Of a stretch of DNA of 64,000 bases, positions 35,590 to 44,161 are shown one piece after another (positions within the stretch are counted from its first letter, which is position 1; each line of letters opens with the position of its first letter). Under the pieces are notes generated by a model. It did no database searches. It saw nothing but the letters and a program-made list of their open reading frames with translations, and was not told the origin of the DNA. The DNA comes from Pseudonocardia oceani (GTDB lineage Bacteria; Actinomycetota; Actinomycetes; Mycobacteriales; Pseudonocardiaceae). The stretch spans positions 3,038,001-3,102,000 of the forward strand of contig NZ_JADQDF010000001.1 in the NCBI RefSeq assembly GCF_019263585.2, written 5' to 3'. Position numbers and translations under genes: made by a program.

Positions 35590-37527
35590 GTGCGCAGGTT
35601 GCCCTTGCTGGCCGTGGTGCTGGGGCTGTTCGCCCTGATCGGGGCCGGCGTCGCCGCGGCCGACCCGCCGTCCCGGGTCGGGCCGGCGGTCACCGACTCC
35701 GCGGGCGTCCTCGCCCCCGGTGACGAGGCTCGGATCACCGAAGCCTTCGGCCGCCTGCGCCAGGCGAACGGCACGCAGGTCTTCGTCGTCTACCTCGACT
35801 CCTTCGACGGCGCCGACGGCCGGTCCTGGGCCGACGAGTCCGCGCGCCTCTCGCAGTTCGGCTCGCAGGACGTGCTGCTCGCCGTCGCGGTGGGTGACCG
35901 GGCTTACGGGGTGCACGTCGATCCCGAGCTGGTCGTGTCGCAGTCCGACATCGACAGCGCCATCGGCGACGCCGAGGGCCGCCTCGCGCAGGACGACTGG
36001 GCCGGGGCCGCGATCGCGCTGTCCGACGGGCTCGGCGGCGGCAGCGGCGGGTTCCCGGTCGGCGCGCTGCTGCTCGGCGGCGTGGTCGTCGTCGGGGGCG
36101 GGGCGTACGTCGTGTCGCGCCGCCGCCGCAACCGCACGGCCGCCGTCCCCGCGGACCCGGCGCAGCCGCCCGCCCCGCGCGACGAGTTCAGCGACGTCGC
36201 CACCGACGACCTGGCCTACCGCGCCAGCGCCGGACTGATCGAGGTCGACGAGGCCGTCCGCACCTCCGAGATCGAGCTGTCCGCCGCCCGCGGCCACTTC
36301 GGCGAGGAGGCGGTGGGCGGGTTCGCCGCGGCCGTCGAGGCGTCGAAGGCCGACATGCTCCGCGCGTTCGGCGTCCGCCAGCAGCTCGACGACGACGTGC
36401 CCGAGGACGAGCCGACCCGGCGCCGCATGCACGCCGACATCATCCGCGCCTGCCGGGTCGCCGACGAGCGCCTCGACGCCCAGGTCGCCGCGTTCGACGC
36501 GATGCGCAACCTGGAGGCCACCGCGCCCGAGTACGTCGCGGGCCTCGCCGCCCGCCGCGACGCCGTGCTCGCGCGCGTGCCGCAGACCGAGTCGACCTGG
36601 CAGGCGCTCTCCGCGCGCTACGCCCCGAGCGCGCTGGAGCCGGTGGCCGGCTCGCTCGCGCAGGCCCGGCAGCTGCTCGACGTCGCCGGCACCGAGGTCG
36701 CCGCCGCGCGCTCCGAGGTCGACGCGGGTGCGCGCCCGGCCGCGGTCGTGTCCGGCCGCGCCGCCGAGGACGCGCTCACCCAGGCCGAGACGCTGCTCGA
36801 CGGCATCCCGCGCCGCGGCACCGAGCTCGTGGAGGCGGCGGCGGCCATCCCCGCGGCCCGCGCCGAGACCGAGCAGGACCTCGCGGAGGCCCGCGCGCTG
36901 GACGGGTCGCTGGGGCCCGTGGTGGCGCGCGCCGAGGCCGCCGTCACGGCGTCGGAGCAGGCGGAGACGGGCGACCCGATCGCCGCACTGCGCCTGCTCG
37001 ACGAGGCCGGCGCCGCGCTCGACGGCGCCATCGCCGCCGCCCGCGCCGAGCAGGACCGCCGCCGCCGCACCGCCGCGGTCCTGGAGCAGACGCTGCTGAC
37101 GGCCCGCTCGGCCGTCGACGCCGCCGAGGACTTCGTGACCACGCACCGCGGCGCCGTGGACGCCACCGCGCGCACCCGGCTCGCCGAGGCCAGGCGCCAT
37201 CTGGAGAACGCCCGCAACGGGCAGGACCCGGCCGAGGCCCTGCGCGAGGCGCAGCGGGCCGACTCGCTGGCCCAGGAGGCCCTGCGGCTCGCGCAGTCCG
37301 ACGCGTCGAGCTGGTCGAGCACCTCGTCGGGCGGCAGCACCGGCGTCGACCTGGGCAGCCTGATCCTCGGCGGCATCATCTCCGGCGCCACCCGCGGCGG
37401 CGGCTGGAGCAGTGGTGGTGGCTGGAGCAGTGGTGGTGGTGGCCGCGGCGGGGGTGGCGGGTTCTCGCCGGGCAGCTTCGGCGGGTCGTCCTCGCGCGGG
37501 CGCCGTGGAGGCGGCGGCCGCTTCTGA
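35590..37527 (+). CDS. TPM-domain surface protein with coiled-coil region and Gly-rich tail
   Basis: 645-residue exported protein. Signal peptide about 1-24 (LLAVVLGLFALIGAGVAAAD), TPM domain about 30-150 (TDSAGVLAPGDEARITEAFG; DVLLAVAVGDRAYGV), a transmembrane segment around 160-178 followed by RRRRNR, then about 400 residues of Ala/Glu/Arg-rich helical coiled coil on the cytoplasmic side, ending in SLILGGIISGATRGG and a Gly/Ser/Arg-rich tail. The TPM domain is related to plant photosystem repair phosphatases; actinobacterial members with this layout are of unknown role. GTG start with GGAGG about seven bases upstream. Confidence 0.85.
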   Translation: MRRLPLLAVVLGLFALIGAGVAAADPPSRVGPAVTDSAGVLAPGDEARITEAFGRLRQANGTQVFVVYLDSFDGADGRSWADESARLSQFGSQDVLLAVAVGDRAYGVHVDPELVVSQSDIDSAIGDAEGRLAQDDWAGAAIALSDGLGGGSGGFPVGALLLGGVVVVGGGAYVVSRRRRNRTAAVPADPAQPPAPRDEFSDVATDDLAYRASAGLIEVDEAVRTSEIELSAARGHFGEEAVGGFAAAVEASKADMLRAFGVRQQLDDDVPEDEPTRRRMHADIIRACRVADERLDAQVAAFDAMRNLEATAPEYVAGLAARRDAVLARVPQTESTWQALSARYAPSALEPVAGSLAQARQLLDVAGTEVAAARSEVDAGARPAAVVSGRAAEDALTQAETLLDGIPRRGTELVEAAAAIPAARAETEQDLAEARALDGSLGPVVARAEAAVTASEQAETGDPIAALRLLDEAGAALDGAIAAARAEQDRRRRTAAVLEQTLLTARSAVDAAEDFVTTHRGAVDATARTRLAEARRHLENARNGQDPAEALREAQRADSLAQEALRLAQSDASSWSSTSSGGSTGVDLGSLILGGIISGATRGGGWSSGGGWSSGGGGRGGGGGFSPGSFGGSSSRGRRGGGGRF

Positions 37528-37563
37528 ACGGCGCCGCCGCCCCGCGGACGCTCCTGCGGGGGA

Positions 37564-38052
37564 TCAGGCGAAGTCGTCGGGCGAGACCTCGTCGATGAAC
37601 TTGCGGAAGTCCTCGAGCTGCTTCTCCGGCGGCGCGTCCGTGCCGTCGGGGAACAGGTCGGCGATGGGCTGACCGACCTCGTCGAGGATCGCCGTGGCCA
37701 CGCCGATCGACAGGCCCTCGCGCACCGCCACGGCGAGCGCGTCGCTGGGGCGCAGCTCGACGCGGGCGCCGTCGGCGAACACGAGTTCCGCCCGGAACAC
37801 GCTGTCGACGAGCGAGACCACCTCGGCGCCGACGGGCTCGTGACCCAGCCCCTGCAGCACCGGCAGCAGGACGTCCTGAGGCAGCTGGGGGTCGCCCTCA
37901 CCGCGCTCGCCCAGCGCTATCGCGTCGGCCTGCGGGCGGCGCAGGAACACCGGCAGGCAGCGCTCACCTTCCACCTCACCGAGCAGCAGTACCGGCTCGC
38001 GGGTGCGCACGTGCACCACGAGCCGCAGGACGCGCATGGTCGTCATCGACAT
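37564..38052 (-). CDS. Bifunctional nuclease family protein (BFN/DUF151)
   Basis: 162-residue protein of the BFN domain family, found with DUF151 in plants and actinobacteria. Text: RVLRLVVHVRTREPVLLLGE, VFLRRPQADAIALG, and a C-terminal part with RPSDALAVAVREGLSIGVA, the conserved core. Some relatives have RNase and DNase activity, but nuclease function is unproven for most. Start ATG 38052 is chosen over 38112, which would overlap the AraC gene. Short gap of 36 bases separates it from the convergent TPM gene. Confidence 0.85.
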   Translation of the reverse strand: MSMTTMRVLRLVVHVRTREPVLLLGEVEGERCLPVFLRRPQADAIALGERGEGDPQLPQDVLLPVLQGLGHEPVGAEVVSLVDSVFRAELVFADGARVELRPSDALAVAVREGLSIGVATAILDEVGQPIADLFPDGTDAPPEKQLEDFRKFIDEVSPDDFA

Positions 38053-38092
38053 GGGCGACAGTCTCGCCTGGACCGCCCGACGTGTCACGGCC

Positions 38093-39061
38093 TCACCCCC
38101 GGAGGGTGTCACTGGGTGCTCGTTCGAACCGGGCCCGGTAGTCGGCGGCGAAGCGCCCGGGGTGGCCGAAGCCCCAGCGGGCGGCGACCGCGCCGACGGT
38201 CGTGTCGGCCGGGTCGGCGGCGCGCAGCTCGTCGTGGGCGCGGTCGAGCCGCACCGAGCGCAGGAACCCCAGCGGCGTCTGGTCCATCGACCGCCGGAAC
38301 GCCCGCTGCAGCGCCCGCGGGCCGACGTGCGCGGCCTCCGCGACGGTCGTCAGCTCGAGGTCCTCGGCGGCGTGCTCCTCCATGAACGCGATCGCGCGGC
38401 GCACGGCGTCGGGGGCCGCGTACTGCGTCGTCGCGCGGTGGCCGGCCTGGCTCGAGTTGGGGAAGGTCTCCAGCAGCGTCGCGACGATCAGCCGCTGCAC
38501 GTGGCGCACCACCAGCGGGTTGCCGTTGACGCCGGGGTTGCGCGCGACATCGCCCGACACGTACTGCATGAGGCGCTTCCAGTGCACCCCCTTCGCCGCC
38601 GACAGCGGCCGCCCGAGGTCGAACGCCAGGCGCGGGACGGCCCGGTCGTCGCCCTGGACCTCCGCCGCGATGCGGTCGACCGCCGCGCGCTGGATGCGCA
38701 GCTGCGCCATGCGGAAGTCGTACCACTCGACGTCGGTGCGCGCGTCGGGGTCGTAGGACAGGACGTCCCCCGGCCCGCCCACCACCTCGTTGCCGGGCGA
38801 GCGCAGGACGAACCGCCCGCTGAGCAGGTGGCTGAACAGCAGCACGTCGTCGAGGGGCTCCCAGCTGCCGCGCAGGACCATCGAGTGCCGCGCGACGCCG
38901 ACGGTGAAGCTGCCGAAGTCGGCCATGCTGTGCGCGAACCGGAAATCGGTCGGTCGTCCGGAGATCGTCACCTCGTGGTCGCCGTAGGCGTCGCGCAGCC
39001 AGCCGTGCGCCACGTCGGCGTCCGCCGTCGTGATCTGCGCGCGCATGAGCGATTCCGGCAC
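38093..39061 (-). CDS. AraC-family transcriptional regulator
   Basis: 322-residue activator. The N-terminal cupin-like ligand domain occupies about 1-200; the C-terminal AraC HTH is about 218-320 with two helix-turn-helices: VAEAAHVGPRALQRAFRRSM and VGAVAARWGFGHPGRFAADY, ending YRARFERAPSDTLRG as usual. Start near 39061 (MPESLMRAQITTADADVAHG); MRAQ six residues later is an alternative. It stands alone between a BFN gene and a 250-base gap; target not evident. Confidence 0.87.
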   Translation of the reverse strand: MPESLMRAQITTADADVAHGWLRDAYGDHEVTISGRPTDFRFAHSMADFGSFTVGVARHSMVLRGSWEPLDDVLLFSHLLSGRFVLRSPGNEVVGGPGDVLSYDPDARTDVEWYDFRMAQLRIQRAAVDRIAAEVQGDDRAVPRLAFDLGRPLSAAKGVHWKRLMQYVSGDVARNPGVNGNPLVVRHVQRLIVATLLETFPNSSQAGHRATTQYAAPDAVRRAIAFMEEHAAEDLELTTVAEAAHVGPRALQRAFRRSMDQTPLGFLRSVRLDRAHDELRAADPADTTVGAVAARWGFGHPGRFAADYRARFERAPSDTLRG

Positions 39062-39240
39062 GATCAGTCCCCCCTGGTCGAAGGGGAAACGCTAATCGGG
39101 CCCGTCGGCGGGCGCATCGACCATCCGGACGCTGACCCGCTCGGTTATCCGTTCTACGACGGCCACTTGTCCGCCAGGCGATCGTGGGGCACGACCCGGT
39201 TGTGTGCGACCGACCCCCCGGGGTACCTCTGACGGCGGCA

Positions 39241-39279
39241 CGGGAGGACCTCCGCTGGAGGGGGCCGGGGGTCCTCCCG
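39241..39279 (-). terminator. Hairpin downstream of the Gfo/Idh/MocA gene
   Basis: CGGGAGGACC (39241-39250) pairs with GGTCCTCCCG (39270-39279), stem 10, loop 19. It is the main structure in the 250-base gap 39062-39311 between two minus-strand genes, 33 bases after the oxidoreductase stop. The rest of the gap shows no gene. Confidence 0.55.
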
Positions 39280-39311
39280 GCCACCACCAGCCACCACGAC
39301 CGGCTCGTGCA

Positions 39312-40301
39312 CTACAGCTCCGCCGGCCCCTCCTGCGGCTCCATCCCCAGCTGCCGCGCCACCGCGTCCATCACGTCCTGCACCACCACGGTGTCGGCCA
39401 GCGGCATCACCGCGCTCTGCGTCCGCCCGTCGGCGACGCAGTCGGTCACCTCACGCAGCTCGTGGGAGTAGCCCGCGCCGAGCGCGGGGGCGTCGATGCG
39501 CTCGGGCTCGGCGCCGTTGCGGCACAGGACGATCCCCGACGGGTGGTGGAAGCGCGGGGGCACGTCGATCCAGCCGCCCGTGCCGACGACGCGCGCCGCT
39601 CCCGGGGTGGCGCAGCGCAGCGACGCGAGCAGGGACGCGGTGCGGCCGTCGGGGTAGGACAGCAGCACCGCCTCCTCGACGTCGACGCCGGTCGGCGCCA
39701 GCACGCCGTGCGCCGCGACGGCGTCGGGGGTGCCGAGGACCATCTGCGCGAACGAGATCGGGTAGACCCCGACGTCGAACAGCGCACCTCCCCCTACGGA
39801 GGGGTCGTAGAAGCGGTCGGACGGGTCGGTGGGGTGCTGGGCGCCCAGGTCGGCCTGCACCGACTGCACCTCGCCGATCGCGCCGTCGGCGATGAGCTCC
39901 CGCATCCGCACGATCGCGGGCTGGAAGCGCGTCCACATCGCCTCCATCGCGAACACCCCCGCTGCCTCCGCGGCGCCGACGATCTCGCGGGTGGCCGCCG
40001 GCGTCACCGTGAACGCCTTCTCGACGAGCACTGCCTTGCCCGCCCGGAGTGCCGCCAGCGCGACGGCGCGGTGCTGCGGGTGCGGGGTCGCGATGTAGAG
40101 CACGTCGACGCCGTCGTCCTCGACGATCGCCCGGTAGGAGCCGTGGACGCGCCCGACACCGTGCGCGTCGGCGAAGGCCCGTGCCCGCTCGGCCGACCGG
40201 GACGCGACCGCGACGACCTCGGCGCCGGGGACGTGCGGGAAGTCCGCCACCACCTTCGACGCGATCCGACCCGGCCCGACGATCCCCCACCGCACGCTCA
40301 T
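39312..40301 (-). CDS. Gfo/Idh/MocA-family oxidoreductase
   Basis: 329-residue NAD(P)-dependent oxidoreductase of the glucose-fructose oxidoreductase family. N-terminal Rossmann domain (about 1-118) with RWGIVGPGRIASKVVADF, the family EKAFTVTP motif (usually EKP, here EKA) around residue 95, and the C-terminal beta-sheet domain with GGGALFDVGVYPISFAQM. The EKA variant still carries the key lysine. Substrate is probably a sugar or cyclitol or a dihydrodiol, not readable. Divergent from TerD with 50 bases between, containing TAGCAT as a possible -10 box. Confidence 0.86.
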   Translation of the reverse strand: MSVRWGIVGPGRIASKVVADFPHVPGAEVVAVASRSAERARAFADAHGVGRVHGSYRAIVEDDGVDVLYIATPHPQHRAVALAALRAGKAVLVEKAFTVTPAATREIVGAAEAAGVFAMEAMWTRFQPAIVRMRELIADGAIGEVQSVQADLGAQHPTDPSDRFYDPSVGGGALFDVGVYPISFAQMVLGTPDAVAAHGVLAPTGVDVEEAVLLSYPDGRTASLLASLRCATPGAARVVGTGGWIDVPPRFHHPSGIVLCRNGAEPERIDAPALGAGYSHELREVTDCVADGRTQSAVMPLADTVVVQDVMDAVARQLGMEPQEGPAEL

Positions 40302-40351
40302 GGCCCTAGCATCGCAGCCGGATCACCGCGTCGACCGAGATGGAGTCCTTC

Positions 40352-40930
40352 GTGAGCGTCAGCCTGGCCAAGGGCGGCAACGTCAGCCTCAGCAAGGAGG
40401 CCCCCGGCCTCACGAACGTGATCGTCGGGGTGGGCTGGGACGTGCGTGCCACGACCGGCGCCGACTTCGACCTCGACGTCTCGGCGATCATGCTCGGCAC
40501 CGACGGCCGCGTGCTGTCGGACAGCCACTTCATCTTCTTCAACAACCTGATCAGCCCGGACGGCACCGTCGAGCACACCGGCGACAACCTCACCGGTGAG
40601 GGCGAGGGCGACGACGAGCAGCTCAAGGTCGACCTGGCCGGCATGTCGCCGCAGGTCGACAAGATCGTGTTCCCGGTGAGCATCTACGACGCCGACAACC
40701 GCCGGCAGAGCTTCGGCCAGGTCGCCAACGCGTTCATCCGGATCGTCAACGCCGCGGGCGAGTCGGAGATCACCCGCTTCGACCTCACCGAGGACGCCTC
40801 CACCGAGACCGCGATGCTGTTCGGCGAGCTCTACCGCCGCGGCCCGGAGTGGAAGTTCCGGGCGATCGGGCAGGGCTACGCGTCGGGGCTCGCGGGCATC
40901 GCGCGCGACTTCGGCGTCAACGTCGGCTGA
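40352..40930 (+). CDS. terD: TerD-family calcium-binding stress protein
   Basis: 192-residue TerD/TerE protein. The family opening [20 protein letters not shown] is intact; the Ca-binding acidic residues appear in [10 protein letters not shown], and the second motif in [19 protein letters not shown]. Family members bind Ca2+ and are tied to tellurite, phage and oxidative stress. GTG 40352 is chosen because GGAG lies 9 bases upstream and the frame from 40340 adds four weak residues. It stands as a single gene without the rest of a ter operon, as is common in actinobacteria. Confidence 0.92.
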   Translation: MSVSLAKGGNVSLSKEAPGLTNVIVGVGWDVRATTGADFDLDVSAIMLGTDGRVLSDSHFIFFNNLISPDGTVEHTGDNLTGEGEGDDEQLKVDLAGMSPQVDKIVFPVSIYDADNRRQSFGQVANAFIRIVNAAGESEITRFDLTEDASTETAMLFGELYRRGPEWKFRAIGQGYASGLAGIARDFGVNVG

Positions 40931-40940
40931 CCGGCGCCGG

Positions 40941-41327
40941 TCAGGCCCAGGCTCCCGTCACGCCCGCGACGACCAGCAGCTTGAGCAGCCAGTCGCCGGC
41001 GTGGATCGCGGCGAGGGCCACGGGCACCCGCTCGTGGAACACCGACCCGGCGAGCAGCAGGACCGGGAACCCCACCCAGAGCACGAGGGCGAGCAGCAGC
41101 GCCGGGCCGAGCGCGTCGGCGCCCAGCCCGCGCGCCAGCCCGGCGACGACGAGCGCGAGCACGACGTTGCGCACGACCTCGGTGACGGCCGTGGCCGCGG
41201 CGGAGCGGCCCGCGCCCGGGGCGTAGGCGGGCGAGAGCCGGGCCAGGCGCGCGCCGAGCGCGCCGTAGTACGCCCCGCTGACGAGGAACGCGGCCACCGC
41301 GGCCACGACGACGGCGAGGACGTTCAC
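40941..41327 (-). CDS. DUF1761 membrane protein
   Basis: 128-residue membrane protein with four helices (about 3-22, 48-70, 76-98 and 105-125) and the family segment [12 protein letters not shown] near the start. DUF1761 has no known function. GTG at 41327 overlaps the stop of the DUF1905 gene by four bases, so the two are coupled. It converges with terD ten bases away. Confidence 0.8.
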   Translation of the reverse strand: MNVLAVVVAAVAAFLVSGAYYGALGARLARLSPAYAPGAGRSAAATAVTEVVRNVVLALVVAGLARGLGADALGPALLLALVLWVGFPVLLLAGSVFHERVPVALAAIHAGDWLLKLLVVAGVTGAWA

Positions 41328-41605
41328 CGGCTCTCCTCGATCCGCTCCGACAGGTGCACGTCGACGGGGTCGCCGGCCTTCTTGCCCAGCGTGCGGCGCA
41401 GGGCGGCGCGCACCGGGAGCTTGTGGGTGCCGTCGCCCAGCGCCATGAACGAGCTGCGGAACGGGTGGCCGTCGACGGTGCCGCGGACCTTCACCAGCCC
41501 GCGGGTGCCGAAGAACTCGGCGGAACCGGGCATCTGCACGTAGGTCCAGCCGCCCGGCTCCGGGCTCGTCACGAGGACGGCGGTGAAGTCGTGGTCGAGT
41601 TCCAT
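41324..41605 (-). CDS. DUF1905 protein
   Basis: 93-residue small beta-rich protein matching DUF1905: [40 protein letters not shown] and [20 protein letters not shown] are all family text. Function is unknown. ATG 41605 is preceded by GGAGG about five bases upstream, and its leader contains the long palindrome at 41634. Coupled to DUF1761 by a four-base overlap. Confidence 0.85.
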   Translation of the reverse strand: MELDHDFTAVLVTSPEPGGWTYVQMPGSAEFFGTRGLVKVRGTVDGHPFRSSFMALGDGTHKLPVRAALRRTLGKKAGDPVDVHLSERIEESR

Positions 41606-41633
41606 CGGAGGATCCTTCCCTCGGGGTCCGTAC

Positions 41634-41675
41634 GCCGGGATGTCGAGACCGGACCGCCGGTCTCGACATCCCGGC
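41634..41675. repeat. 19-bp perfect palindrome in the divergent DUF1905/DGPF promoter region
   Basis: 41634-41652 (GCCGGGATGTCGAGACCGG) is exactly complementary to 41657-41675 with loop ACCG. It fills 42 of the 101 bases between two divergent starts, so it is not a simple terminator. It may be a protein-binding operator, a leader hairpin, or an inserted REP-like palindrome. Confidence 0.72.
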
Positions 41676-41706
41676 GGCAGGAGTTTCCCGGTGACGGAGG
41701 TGGCAC

Positions 41707-42078
41707 GTGAAGTACCTGGTCCTCATCCACAGCAACGAGCACTTCCTCGAGCGCTGGGCGGGCCTCACCGACGCCCAGCGCGCCGAGTTCGGCCGCGGGC
41801 ACCGCGCGCTGACCGACGAGCTCGCCGCGTCGGGCGAGCTGGTGGCGTCGGAGGGGCTCGCCGACCCGTCGCTGGGGCGGTGGGTCACGGCGCGCGACGG
41901 CGCCGCGGTCGTCGCGGACGGGCCGTTCGCCGAGGTCAAGGAGCACCTGGCGGGGTTCTACCTCGTCGAGTGCGAGACGGCGGACCGCGCGGTCGAGATC
42001 GCCGCGCGCGTCCCGGACGCGGTGTGGGGCCTGGTCGAGGTGCGACCGGTGCTCAGCCCCGCGGGCCCGGACCTGTGA
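41707..42078 (+). CDS. DGPF/YCII-domain protein partner of ECF sigma factor
   Basis: 123-residue YCII-like protein with the DGPF motif ([17 protein letters not shown], residues about 77-93). The fold is a ferredoxin-like dimer of unknown chemistry. DGPF proteins are the constant neighbours of ECF42-type sigma factors, and here the next gene is exactly that, joined by a GTGA overlap. GTG start at 41707 follows GGAGG closely. Likely a target or signal partner of the sigma factor. Confidence 0.87.
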   Translation: MKYLVLIHSNEHFLERWAGLTDAQRAEFGRGHRALTDELAASGELVASEGLADPSLGRWVTARDGAAVVADGPFAEVKEHLAGFYLVECETADRAVEIAARVPDAVWGLVEVRPVLSPAGPDL

Positions 42079-43286
42079 CGGGAAGCGTCGAGGACCTGCT
42101 GCGCGAGCTCGCGCCGCAGGTCCTCGGCGTGCTCGTGCGCCGCCGGGGCGGCGACTTCGCGGCCTGCGAGGACGCCGTGCAGGAGGCCCTGATCGCGGCG
42201 GCGCTCGCCTGGCCGGCCGACGGCGTCCCGGACAACCCGGCGGGCTGGCTGATCACCGCGGCCCACCGCCGCACGGTCGACGCCCACCGCGCCGACGCGG
42301 CGCGCCGCCGCCGGGAGGACGCCGTGGCCGCGGCCGTGCCGACGGGTCCGGTGCCCGGCGAGGACGACACCCTCGCCCTGCTCGCGTTGTGCTGCCACCC
42401 GTCGCTGAACCCGCCGTCGCAGGTGGCGCTGACGCTGCGCGCGGTCGGCGGCCTGACCACCGCGGAGATCGCCCGCGGCCTGCTCGTGCCGGAGGCGACG
42501 GTCGCGCAGCGGATCAGCCGGGCGAAGGCGCGGATCCGGGCCGCGGGCGGGCGGTTCGGCGACCCGGACGACGAGGCGCGGCTCCCCGCGGTCCTGCGGA
42601 CGCTGTACCTGGTCTTCACCGAGGGGCACACGGCCAGCTCCGGGGAGTCCCTGCAGCGCGTCGAGCTGACCCGGGAGGCGCTGCGGCTGACCCGCCTGCT
42701 GCACGGGCTGCGGCCCGGCGACGGCGAGGTCGCCGGGCTGCTCGCGCTGATGCTGCTCACCGACGCGCGGCGGGCCGCCCGCACGCGGCCCGACGGCGCG
42801 CTCGTGCCGCTGGACGAGCAGGACCGCGGCCTGTGGGACGCCGCCGCGATCGCCGAGGGCGTCGCGCTGGTCACCGCGTCGCTGGCCACGGCGGTGCCCG
42901 GGCCCTACCAGCTGCAGGCCGCCATCGCCGCCGTGCACGACGAGGCCCCGCGCGCCGAGGACACCGACTGGCGCCAGATCCTGGGCCTCTACGAGATCCT
43001 GGCGGCGATCGCGCCGGGCCCGATGGTCACGCTGAACCGGATCGTCGCCGTCGCGATGGTGCGCGGCCCGCTCGTGGCCCTGGAGCAGCTCGACGCGACC
43101 GCCGCCGATCCGGCGCTGGCCGGGCACCACCGCGTCGACGCCGTGCGCGCGCACCTGCTCGACCGCACCGGTGACGCCGACGGCGCCCGCGAGCACTACC
43201 GCCGCGCGGCCGCCCGCACCCTGAGCGCGCCGGAGCGCCGCTACCTGCTCGACCGCGCCGCCGGGGTAGGGGCCACCGGTCGATGA
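42075..43286 (+). CDS. ECF sigma factor, ECF42 type with long C-terminal domain
   Basis: 403-residue sigma factor of RNA polymerase. Sigma region 2 is about 8-75 (FAACEDAVQEALIAAALAWP, WLITAAHRRTVDAHRAD) and region 4 about 110-165 (LRAVGGLTTAEIARGLLVPE, TVAQRISRAKARIRAAGG). About 220 further residues form the helical, TPR-like domain of ECF42 proteins (LYLVFTEGHTASSGESL and MVTLNRIVAVAMVRGPLVAL), which replaces an anti-sigma factor in controlling activity. GTG 42075 overlaps the DGPF gene. Confidence 0.9.
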   Translation: MTGSVEDLLRELAPQVLGVLVRRRGGDFAACEDAVQEALIAAALAWPADGVPDNPAGWLITAAHRRTVDAHRADAARRRREDAVAAAVPTGPVPGEDDTLALLALCCHPSLNPPSQVALTLRAVGGLTTAEIARGLLVPEATVAQRISRAKARIRAAGGRFGDPDDEARLPAVLRTLYLVFTEGHTASSGESLQRVELTREALRLTRLLHGLRPGDGEVAGLLALMLLTDARRAARTRPDGALVPLDEQDRGLWDAAAIAEGVALVTASLATAVPGPYQLQAAIAAVHDEAPRAEDTDWRQILGLYEILAAIAPGPMVTLNRIVAVAMVRGPLVALEQLDATAADPALAGHHRVDAVRAHLLDRTGDADGAREHYRRAAARTLSAPERRYLLDRAAGVGATGR

Positions 43287-43316
43287 CTTCTCGCCCGTCC
43301 TCCGGTCACACAGGAC

Positions 43317-43526
43317 ATGGCACAGCTCCTCTACTCGATGATCACCTCGCTCGACGGCTACGCTGTGGCCGCCGAGGGCGACCTCGGCCGCGGCGCCGAG
43401 GACCCCGAGGTCCACACGTTCATCGGCGACCTCTTCCGCCCCGTCGGGGTGCGCCTGGACCTCGACCTGGTCGACCAGCGCCGCTTCGACAGCGGGCTGC
43501 TCTACGCGCGCTACCTGCCGCGCTGA
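43317..43526 (+). pseudogene. Dihydrofolate reductase-like (RibD C-terminal) gene with internal deletion
   Basis: Only 69 codons. The first part, MAQLLYSMITSLDGYAVAAE to RPVG, is the N-terminus of RibD_C/DHFR-like proteins, and the last part, VRLDLDLVDQRRFDSGLLYA, is their C-terminal strand. Members are usually about 180-190 residues, so about 115 central codons are missing in frame. The join is near 43443-43447. The NADPH and substrate sites would be lost. It follows the ECF42 gene after 30 bases and may once have been one of its targets. Confidence 0.8.
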
Positions 43527-43544
43527 GGATCGACGGCCGAGAGC

Positions 43545-44099
43545 TCACGGCCGCAGCCCCCGCCGCAGCAGGGCCCAGGCGGCCGCGGCGGTGCGCAGGC
43601 GGTCCCCGATGGGCACCTTGGAGACCAGCCCGGCGACCATCCCGATCGCCAGGACGACGTCGGCGGCGGTGACGTCGTCGCGGAACCGGCCTGCGCGCTG
43701 CGCCTGCGGCAGCGCCCCGGCCAGCACGGCGCCGACGCGCTCGGCCACCGCCTCGACGCGGCCGTCGGGCACCGACGCCGTCACGACGTCGACGAACCCG
43801 ACGCTGGCGACGAGCTGGTCGGTGACGGCGTCGAGCAGGGCGTCGAGGGTCGTGCCCGGGAGCGCGGCCAGCTCCTCCAGCTCGACGACGTTGTCCTCGA
43901 ACACGGCGACGGCGAGCGCGACCCGGTCGGGGAAGTGCCGGTAGAGGCTGCCCTGGCCGACGCCCGCGCGCTTCGCGACGGCCGAGAGCGGGGCGTCGAA
44001 CCCCTGCTCCCCGAACACCTCGACGGCGGCGGCGAGCAGGGCGCGGCGGTTGCCCGCGGCGGCGCTGGGGCCGCGGTTCTCTCGACGCGGTGAGGTCAC
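43545..44099 (-). CDS. TetR-family regulator (divergent from SDR)
   Basis: 184-residue TetR repressor. HTH about 18-62: LLAAAVEVFGEQGFDAPLSA then RAGVGQGSLYRHFPDRVALA. The C-terminal ligand domain is alanine-rich and does not reveal a ligand. Start GTG 44099. It is divergent from the mycofactocin-type SDR over 62 bases that hold a perfect operator at 44115-44140, so autorepression and control of the SDR-esterase pair are very likely. Confidence 0.9.
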   Translation of the reverse strand: MTSPRRENRGPSAAAGNRRALLAAAVEVFGEQGFDAPLSAVAKRAGVGQGSLYRHFPDRVALAVAVFEDNVVELEELAALPGTTLDALLDAVTDQLVASVGFVDVVTASVPDGRVEAVAERVGAVLAGALPQAQRAGRFRDDVTAADVVLAIGMVAGLVSKVPIGDRLRTAAAAWALLRRGLRP

Positions 44100-44114
44100 G
44101 GGGCTACGGTATCA

Positions 44115-44140
44115 ACAACCGGACAGGATTGTCCGGTTGT
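44115..44140. promoter_or_regulatory. Perfect TetR operator
   Basis: ACAACCGGACA (44115-44125) pairs with TGTCCGGTTGT (44130-44140) around GGAT, a 26-base near-symmetric site between the divergent TetR and SDR starts. Size and position fit TetR dimers. Confidence 0.8.
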
Positions 44141-44161
44141 GGATCGTCGAGAGGTGGAACC

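Noticed and set aside
38130-38145. GTTCGAACC, resembling a tRNA T-loop
   Set aside because: It lies in the C-terminal codons of the AraC-family gene and no acceptor or anticodon stem can be drawn around it.
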